Made by a program: the position numbers and the translations under genes. From positions 1 through 6,565 of the forward strand of contig SKYG01000114.1 of NCBI GenBank assembly GCA_007128045.1: a stretch of 6,565 bases of DNA, in the 5' to 3' direction. The notes beneath the pieces are model-generated. The model ran no database searches. It saw only the letters and a program-made list of their open reading frames with translations, and had not been told where the DNA came from. Below, piece after piece: positions 5,245 through 6,565 of the stretch (position 1 is the stretch's first letter; every line of letters starts with the position of its first letter). The stretch comes from Bacteroidales bacterium (GTDB lineage Bacteria > Bacteroidota > Bacteroidia > Bacteroidales > UBA7960).

Positions 5245-6565
5245 TTAGCCCATCCTGGCATGGCAATGCTTGTATTTTTTGCCACTGCCACAGGGGCAGG
5301 GTTCATTTCTTCCGATGGCGACCTTGGGCGGTTCTTTGGCTCTTTCTTTGTTCTTTATCCACTGCATCACGTTGGCAGGGGCACGTTCGGCTTTAAGTTC
5401 TTTCGCCATGTAGTCCATATACGGTTTTACATGTCCGAAAAAATGCTTGTACCCTTCACATAGGTAACTCAACCCGGGGTCACCCTGAGGTGTTTTTTCA
5501 AAGCGGTGTTTCGGGCATTCACCATGGCATGCAAAACGCACTTCACAACGTAGGCAGTAGGGTGGGAGGCCGCTTCTCTTGTCTTGTCCAAACATAGATT
5601 GTTTTGGCATGGCCATCATTTCGGCCAATGACTTATCTTTGATATTGCCAAGGAAATAATCGTCGTATACAAAGTGGTCGCAGCAAAACACATCGCCATT
5701 GTGTTCCATAACGGCAGCAGTACCGCATGTTTCGCTAAACACGCATAGCCCTGGCATGGCACCTACCCAACTCGCGAGGGTGGTGTCAAAGAGTTGTACA
5801 AAAGTTTTACCCACATCTTTTCTTACCCATTCGTCGAAGATGGTGGTCATAAACTTGCCATATTGCAAGGGCTTAACCGACCATTCGGTTACCTTGGCCG
5901 GACCCCTGTAGGTATGATGCACGAGGTGGAGCTCCCCTTCTTTGGGGTCCAGTGCAACGCGTTCGACGATAGGGATAAACTGCAGAAATGTGCTGCCAAT
6001 CTCCTTGAGGAATTTATATACCTCGAGCGGATATTCAGCGGTCTTGCTGTTAACGACCGACAGGGTGTTGAACTCGACCTTGTATTTTTGTAGTAGCCTC
6101 ACGCCCTCCATCACTTTATCCCACGAAGGCTTTCCTTGTTTGTCGACACGAAAATGATCGTGAACGGCTTTTGGCCCATCTATAGATAATCCGATCAGAA
6201 AATCGTTTTCTTTAAAGAACTTGCAAAATTCATCGGTAAGCAGGGTGCCATTGGTCTGAAAGCTGTTTTCAATTCTCTTCTTACCGGCATACTTTTTCTG
6301 AAACTCCAGGGCTTTCCGGAAATAGTCGACGCCCAATATCGACGGCTCGCCACCTTGCCAGACAAAAGAAACAACGGGTACATCCTGAGCTTTGATGTAG
6401 TCTTTGGTATACAACTCCAGTAATTCTTCGCTGAGTTTATAGTTTGTTTTTTGTGGATATAGTTCTTTTTTCTCCAGGTAATAACAGTAGGTACAGTCGA
6501 GGTTGCAGATGGGCCCTACAGGCTTTAGCATCACCTGAAATGCTTTGGGCTTAACGGGAAATTGA
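5245..6565 (-). CDS. Anaerobic sulfatase-maturating enzyme (radical SAM/SPASM) with C-terminal SEC-C motif, 5'-partial
   Basis: This enzyme converts the active-site Cys or Ser of sulfatases into formylglycine in the cytoplasm without oxygen. Counted from GTG at 6534, Cys10, Cys14 and Cys17 form the CX3CX2C radical SAM cluster site, followed by GGEP (61-64). The SPASM-type cysteines for two auxiliary clusters are all visible: 264, 270, 285, 327, 330, 336, 340 and 359. CD at 285-286 matches the Cys-Asp pair that in the Clostridium perfringens enzyme holds the proposed catalytic base. After the catalytic part, residues 409-425 (GRNEPCPCGSGKKYKHCH region) form a SEC-C zinc motif, CxCx8CH. The GTG is unlikely to be the true start: the frame stays open to the window edge, reading QFPVKPKAFQ just before VMLKPVGP, so the N terminus lies outside. 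No sulfatase is in the window; its partners are expected nearby or elsewhere in the genome. It is probably co-transcribed with the exported oxidoreductase. Confidence 0.93.
   Translation of the reverse strand, partial: QFPVKPKAFQVMLKPVGPICNLDCTYCYYLEKKELYPQKTNYKLSEELLELYTKDYIKAQDVPVVSFVWQGGEPSILGVDYFRKALEFQKKYAGKKRIENSFQTNGTLLTDEFCKFFKENDFLIGLSIDGPKAVHDHFRVDKQGKPSWDKVMEGVRLLQKYKVEFNTLSVVNSKTAEYPLEVYKFLKEIGSTFLQFIPIVERVALDPKEGELHLVHHTYRGPAKVTEWSVKPLQYGKFMTTIFDEWVRKDVGKTFVQLFDTTLASWVGAMPGLCVFSETCGTAAVMEHNGDVFCCDHFVYDDYFLGNIKDKSLAEMMAMPKQSMFGQDKRSGLPPYCLRCEVRFACHGECPKHRFEKTPQGDPGLSYLCEGYKHFFGHVKPYMDYMAKELKAERAPANVMQWIKNKERAKEPPKVAIGRNEPCPCGSGKKYKHCHARMG

Noticed and set aside
5231..5266. Earlier ATG start (5266) for the exported Gfo/Idh/MocA gene
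   Set aside because: It would put 12 extra residues before the twin-arginine motif and overlap the maturase coding end by 22 bases, while ATG 5230 gives a standard Tat signal at residue 5.

Overview
The window looks like part of a carbohydrate-use locus from an anaerobic or facultative member of the Bacteroidota (Bacteroidales-like). Four things suggest this: protein families common in that phylum (a DUF6807 lipoprotein, a Tat-exported Gfo/Idh/MocA protein, an anaerobic sulfatase maturase), A-rich leaders without Shine-Dalgarno motifs, moderate GC content, and short degenerate repeats in the intergenic DNA. The assignment is inferred from protein style, not from a marker gene.

Layout. One plus-strand gene, cut at its 5' end by the window edge (1-1235), encodes a DUF6807-family lipoprotein. 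A short convergent gap (1236-1370) holds a hairpin terminator. Everything else is on the minus strand, read from right to left: an anaerobic sulfatase-maturating radical SAM enzyme (5245 to beyond 6565, N terminus outside the window) with a C-terminal SEC-C zinc motif; a Tat-exported, probably lipid-anchored Gfo/Idh/MocA oxidoreductase (3923-5230) starting only 14 nt after the maturase stop; a polyol dehydrogenase of the sorbitol/xylitol dehydrogenase type (2772-3806); and a cytoplasmic Gfo/Idh/MocA oxidoreductase (1371-2537). No gene-free stretch exceeds 300 bases.

How the genes may work together. Three NAD(P)-type sugar or polyol oxidoreductases, an exported DUF6807 protein and a sulfatase-activating enzyme fit a pathway that removes sulfate from a glycan and then oxidises or isomerises the released sugars. 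No sulfatase, glycoside hydrolase or SusC/SusD pair is in the window, so the substrate cannot be named.

The least ordinary DNA is in the two gaps that bracket the polyol dehydrogenase gene. Both are almost entirely short repeats. One holds an 8-bp-period array of GTAACNNN, the other an 8-bp-period array of TCAACNNN that runs into the 3' end of the neighbouring coding region. GTAAC units are found on both sides of the gene in opposite orientation, and a TCGCTTCGCT core is found in both gaps. I see no convincing CRISPR array, transposase, tRNA or rRNA. I did not find evidence strong enough to claim a wholly new system; the repeat architecture and the exported oxidoreductase/maturase pairing are the points most worth checking.
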